Shown: positions 60,004 to 64,000 of the stretch, piece after piece
Layout of the letters: every line of letters starts with the position of its first letter
Position numbering within the stretch: the first letter of the stretch is position 1
Source of the DNA: Exobasidium rhododendri
Taxonomy: Eukaryota; Basidiomycota; Exobasidiomycetes; Exobasidiales; Exobasidiaceae
DNA: 64,000 nucleotides
NCBI GenBank assembly: GCA_026210745.1
Contig: CP110630.1
Location: 4,650,001 to 4,714,000 of the forward strand
Direction of reading: 5' to 3'
Translations under genes and position numbers: made by a program
Notes under the pieces: model-generated
The model's database searches: none
What the model was told of the DNA's origin: nothing
The model's input: only the letters and a program-made list of their open reading frames with translations

Positions 60004-60546
60004 TGCCCCCCTTCATCTCTTTTTTCCTCCTATGTATTCGTCGGTAGCGTCTTAATTGTCTGATGTATGCCATTCTGTGAGCCTCCTAATGCTGCTTCCC
60101 AAAGTGCGGTACCGACAACCTCCGGCTACATCAGAGGGACACCGCTCAATGTGTCGTGCACCTTTCTGTCCAGTCCAACAACGCTGTGTACACCTCTACG
60201 GCTGAGGAGGGTCCAGATCTCTCTCCGGGGGTCGAAGAACTCTATTCATCGACAACCTTTTAACGCAACTGTAATACATATTCCGACATTTCGACAATGT
60301 GGAGGAACTATTATTATCAGTGCAGTACCGAACGTCACAGCGCGTTTGGCTGTGCACTTGGTGACCAACACCTCTCTTAATTGTATTATTTTATGATTCT
60401 CGAAAAAAAAGCTAAAAATTGTGTGAGGCCTGGGGGAGAGTCGCCAAATGAAATTGTTATCTTTCTCGGGCAGAGAGAGAGAGGAGAGGAGGAGGGGCCC
60501 TAGTTGCTCCTCTTCCTTGGTTCACAACAACCGACTGCAACAAGAC
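60004..60546. other. Intergenic region before DUF3292 gene
   Basis: A 543-nt tandem spacer. It holds a 109-codon ATG frame at 60067-60396 without family resemblance and an A/T-rich patch with an A run (TTATTTTATGATTCTCGAAA, then eight A, about 60382-60410). An in-frame upstream ATG for the next gene lies at 60448. Confidence 0.5.
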
Positions 60547-62849
60547 ATGACCGACACAACATCATCGTCCCAAGCAGCCCCTTCGTTGCCTGCCAAGATG
60601 CTTGGAGCGGCGTCTGCAGAAGCTGACCAAGACAATGCCGAAGTGCCTCGATCAGACGTAGCAAAGGCAGAGGTGACGCCTGCACACGTTCAGGACATTG
60701 CGGGAGCCGACAATGCTGTTCCTGCTGTGGCCCACGGCGACTCTGAGAGACCAATGGATCCAGGCTTACAAGATCTAGGCTGGAGTGAAGACCCAAAGGT
60801 ACCAATCCCTGTTTTGCATGGTATGATGAATGAGGATGTCTGGACATTGGTTCGAAGATTCAACAAACAGACCTACCATGCTAAGAAATTGGAGGAAGAA
60901 CCTCAAGGGGGAATCGACATGAACATAGCCGACAAGGACGCATTCACGCCGGATAAATTGCGATCGACACTGGAAAGGATCTACATGAGCGTCGGTCTTG
61001 GGGGTGCAGCTTTCTTCAAACACATCGCCCGAGTCCGAAGCTGGAAGGAATACCGAAGGACAAGCTTGTTCTTTGTCTTCTACCTAGTCGGCTGGGTCTT
61101 CGACTTCCTGGGTCCCATCATGTCTGCCTTTATAATCCTCCTCCTTGCTTCGCCTCAATCTCGACGCATCCTCTTTCCTCCTGCTCCGCTAGCTGCCATC
61201 TCGGCAAAGACTGGTGTGGCGAGAGTTCCCAAGGCAGGTCATCTTGGCAGCGAAAGCCTGACGGGAGCGGCCGAGAGTTACAAGGGCGAAGCCGTCGAAA
61301 ATGAGGCTTCCAATCTGGTCGGCAGTGTTGCCCATATGGCAGTCAGCGCTGCTATCGGGAATGACCAAAGTGCTGCCCAGGCTTCACAGGTTGGAGATGT
61401 AGAAGGTGATGACGACGATGATGTTGATGATGACGATCACGAAGCCGACAGCAAGAAGAAATCCGAGATGGCCAAGATGGAAGATGATTTGCCCGACCCT
61501 TCTGCTATCACTCTAGGGTCCAAAGCTGCACACAGCAAAGCGAGCGACGACAAGATTGAAAAAAAGGGCGACCACAGTGCCGAGCCTGTTCAATCGGCCG
61601 TTTGGGGTAGTGCTCAGCCAATTCTCCACACTCTGGAAGACCTTGTCGATACATGGGAACGATTTGGAAACGCCCTCTCGCCCACTGCTCCTTTCGCTCA
61701 GCACGGTCCTCGACTGAAGATCGCAAGCATTGTCGCACCCATCTTCCTGCTCTCGCTCTTCACAACGCCTTACATGGTTTACAAGGGGGCCACTTTTGGT
61801 GCCGGCTTTGGCTTCTTTGCGCAGCCCTTGTTCGACCATTTGAAGTTTTCCGACCTGAGAAAGGTAAGCACTGATTACCAGGGACCCCAGCAGTATCTTG
61901 CTTTCGATGCAGTTGTAGAGATTTACACCCCTTTCCCTTTTCACTCTGGCAGTTCCTTGACGAGAAGATTCCCGACTGGCCTCGTTACCTGGAATTGCGA
62001 AATAGCATCCTGAAAGGCGTTCCTACCAACGCCCAGCTGACTATCACACTCCTCCGAATCGGTGAGGCGAACAAATGCCCCCTTCCTCCACCACCACCTG
62101 CCGTTTCTGCACCTGATGCCACTGCGAAAGAAGGCCATGAAATGACGGAAGATCTGCCGGAAGAGTATGTCCAAGACTTGAAGGATCATGTCGATGAAAA
62201 GGAGACGGAAGCACCGGCAGAAGAGGAAAGCAAGAAACCGAAACACAAGAAAGGGTCAAGATTCCTGGCATTTATAAAGGGTACCGCCGCCGCAGGCACC
62301 ACGACGGCCCTTGGTACCAATCGAGTCAAAGCGGAAGCCGGCTTTCAACATGCTCGACAAAAGGTGGGCGTCGTCAAGAAGGACTTGGGCACAGAAGCAG
62401 TGGGAGATGGACCAGCTTCGTTTAGAGGTCGATACAAAGGCAAGAGGGGACTGATCATCATTTCCACAAGTGCAACGACACCCTGTGTCTCTTTTGAAAA
62501 GGAACTACCGGCTCATGCCAAAGTGGCACTTGATGCGGCCAAGACCTTCAACGACAGCAAAGAGACCGATACAAAGGCAAGTCAAGCACTAAAGGCAGCT
62601 GCTGAAAAGGCCAGACCTACTCCCCTGTTCAGTATTGCCATCGATGAGATTGTCAGTTGTCGTAAATTGGGAGGTCTGGGCTTCAAGGGAAAGCTCATCG
62701 TTGGCTGGGCATTGGAAGCCGCTGTAGCCGATGGAATCGAAATCGTCACCGAAGATGGTAACACGCACGTCATCACTGCCCTACCCCGAAGAGACGAGGT
62801 CTGGAATCGTCTCGTGTCGATGGGACAGCAGAAGTGGGAGCTGTGGTAG
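60547..62849 (+). CDS. DUF3292-like fungal membrane protein
   Basis: Two exons (60547-61863 and 61953-62849, 89-nt intron, phase 0) give 737 residues. The pattern matches the fungal family of unknown function DUF3292 as I remember it: PGLQDLGWSEDPKVPIPVLH, then EDVWTLVRRFNKQTYHAKKL, then FTPDKLRSTLERIYMSVGLG. Two hydrophobic regions follow (TSLFFVFYLVGWVFDFLGPI with IMSAFIILLLASP, and ASIVAPIFLLSLFTTPYMVY). The C-terminal third has a conserved-looking globular part (RGRYKGKRGLIIISTSATTP, IAIDEIVSCRKLGGLGFKGK, WNRLVSMGQQKWELW) reminiscent of a PH/GRAM-like fold. The start MTDTTSSSQ at 60547 is preferred; an in-frame ATG at 60448 would add 33 Arg/Ser-rich residues. Location and role are unknown; an ER or endosomal membrane protein is plausible. 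Confidence 0.82.
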
Positions 62850-63001
62850 AGGGTCGCATGCTTTCCCCCAGAAAAAGGACTTGTACGATAGCCCCTCTTC
62901 ACACCCAATCAGTATCCACCGCTTGTACACTTGGTTAAATTAGCAGAACGACGGTTCGTTCTTCTTCTCCCTTCTATTGCAGGATTTTCTAATGTACATA
63001 C

Positions 63002-64000
63002 TCAGACACTCCAGGTATTAATGAGCAGCTCCCTCCACAGCCTCTCAATGAGTGGCACCGCTTCTTCCTCCAACACTTCCTCTACCACGCTGATGAGATC
63101 TTTGGCGGAATGATGCGCCCGGATCTTGCTGACAAGTTCTTCCACCATGTCGGGCACCGACTCGCCAATGCTCTCGACGATGCCCTTATCCAGAAGTGCC
63201 TTGTAGCTCTCTTCAATGTCAGACTAACCAACAGAAAAAGAGGAAAACGGGAGCAGATGTTATTAGAATGGTGGCCATGCCTTCCTCGCCGACCATACCA
63301 AGACTTACCTCTCTCAAGTGCTCCCATTTAGGTTCTCTGTCGAACACTGACGTCGCGTCTGCGGGCAAGTCCTCCCTGATCTTTCTCTTTCTCTCTTCTC
63401 GGTTGGAGGCATCGGTAGCTTCATCGTTGAGATCGATGCGCGCCAATTTGCCCCTTCGTAGTCCCGTCAAATCGCTATCATCTTCTGCATTACCCAGAAC
63501 ACCTACTTGTACTTGTCGAGCGCTCTCTTCACTACCGTGCACAGCTGTCGGTGCGACCTTGAGCTTGAGAGGAGCGTGCGATCCTTCACCAGGAATGAGA
63601 ACTCCTGCTGCTCTCTGTTTTGCTTCAAAGGCAGCCATATCTTCTGCTTGCTGTGCCAAGAATTTCTCCGCCTCCGACTTTGCCCTCTTTTCTTCTTCTG
63701 CCTGTGCTTGTCGATCCTGTTCATCTTCTCTCTCTTCTCGATCTCGCGCAGCCTTTCGCGTAAGCCTCCATCTTTGGCGGTCAGTGTAAAAGTATTGCCT
63801 TTCTGCTTCTCGTTTTTGGTCCCATCCGTCGTAGATGCGTTTTCGGACGACCGATTCTCGTTCTCTATCTTCCTCTTCTGCCTTTTCCCTGCCCAATTCA
63901 CGTTCCCAGTGCGTCAGTCGACTTCTCTCCAGTCCTAGAAAGCGCCTTTCTGCGTCAAGCGCCGTTCTGTTCAAGTCATCTTGCTCTCTTTGCTGCCTTC
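63002..64000 (-). CDS. RBM25: RBM25-like PWI splicing factor (3' part, runs off edge)
   Basis: Only the C-terminal part is in the window: exon 64000-63309 (5' end missing) and last exon 63223-63002, joined over an 85-nt intron. RBM25 (Snu71 in yeast) is a U1 snRNP-associated factor influencing 5' splice-site use. The first part is a long Arg/Glu-rich charged helix (LERSRLTHWERELGREKAEE, then RKRIYDGWDQKREAERQYFY, then RLTRKAARDREEREDEQDR). A linker (GGNAEDDSDLTGL-like, KLKVAPTAVHG) follows. The last exon ends in a PWI domain (IVESIGESVPDMVEELVSKI, ISVVEEVLEEEAVPLIERLW, RELLINTWSV). The expected RRM would lie beyond the right edge. It is convergent with the DUF3292 gene, 152 nt between stops. 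Confidence 0.85.

Noticed and set aside
60067-60396. 109-codon ATG frame between the secreted-protein and DUF3292 genes
   Set aside because: No recognisable motif, no signal peptide and no codon pattern that sets it apart from noncoding sequence.

Overview
This window is nuclear DNA from a fungus, most probably a basidiomycete yeast or smut-like fungus (Ustilaginomycotina-like is an inference). The reasons are single-copy eukaryotic housekeeping genes with short spliceosomal introns (about 67-160 nt, GTRNGY donors, YAG acceptors), a Zn2Cys6 regulator, a DUF3292-type fungal membrane protein, an SCS3/FIT2 protein, long serine- and alanine-rich disordered proteins, and intergenic regions of 0.15 to 3.3 kb. 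I see no transposon, CRISPR array, rRNA or convincing tRNA gene. Coding sequences were rebuilt by joining exons in frame, and every spliced model quoted here closes in frame at its stop codon.

Layout, left to right. (1) 0-16.5 kb: a disordered hypothetical protein (minus), the Mo25 scaffold HYM1 (minus, 7 exons), a 3-kb promoter-like region, an Msn2/4-like C2H2 regulator (plus), the mitochondrial translation GTPase GUF1 (plus) and the ER lipid-droplet protein SCS3/FIT2 (minus). (2) 16.9-27.7 kb: a ubiquitin-proteasome neighbourhood, with a 1712-residue RING-H2 protein (plus), RPN3 (minus) and CDC48 (plus); the last two share a head-to-head promoter. (3) 28-43 kb: a Zn2Cys6 regulator (minus), a 3.3-kb stretch without a recognisable gene, clathrin heavy chain (minus) and an unrecognised protein with a C-terminal Cys/His motif (plus). 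(4) 43-55.5 kb: mitochondrial ribosomal protein uL23m (minus), the TOR kinase (minus), and class-2 dihydroorotate dehydrogenase (plus), which is head-to-head with TOR and carries a long extra C-terminus. (5) 55.9-64 kb: a six-knuckle CCHC protein of the GIS2/CNBP family (minus, 9 coding exons), a secreted proline-rich protein with Kex2-type sites and a probable GPI signal (plus), a DUF3292 membrane protein (plus) and the 3' end of an RBM25-like PWI splicing factor (minus, running off the right edge).

The most unusual signals are splicing-related. The last two TOR residues (Phe-Trp, the essential FATC tip) are completed by a terminal exon with only 7 coding nt. The GIS2-like gene needs a 5-nt and a 14-nt micro-exon to complete its second zinc knuckle, and skipping the 5-nt exon creates an immediate stop. 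Growth-control and stress themes recur (TOR, Msn2-like factor, Mo25, proteasome/Cdc48), but I see no evidence of a single dedicated pathway cluster.
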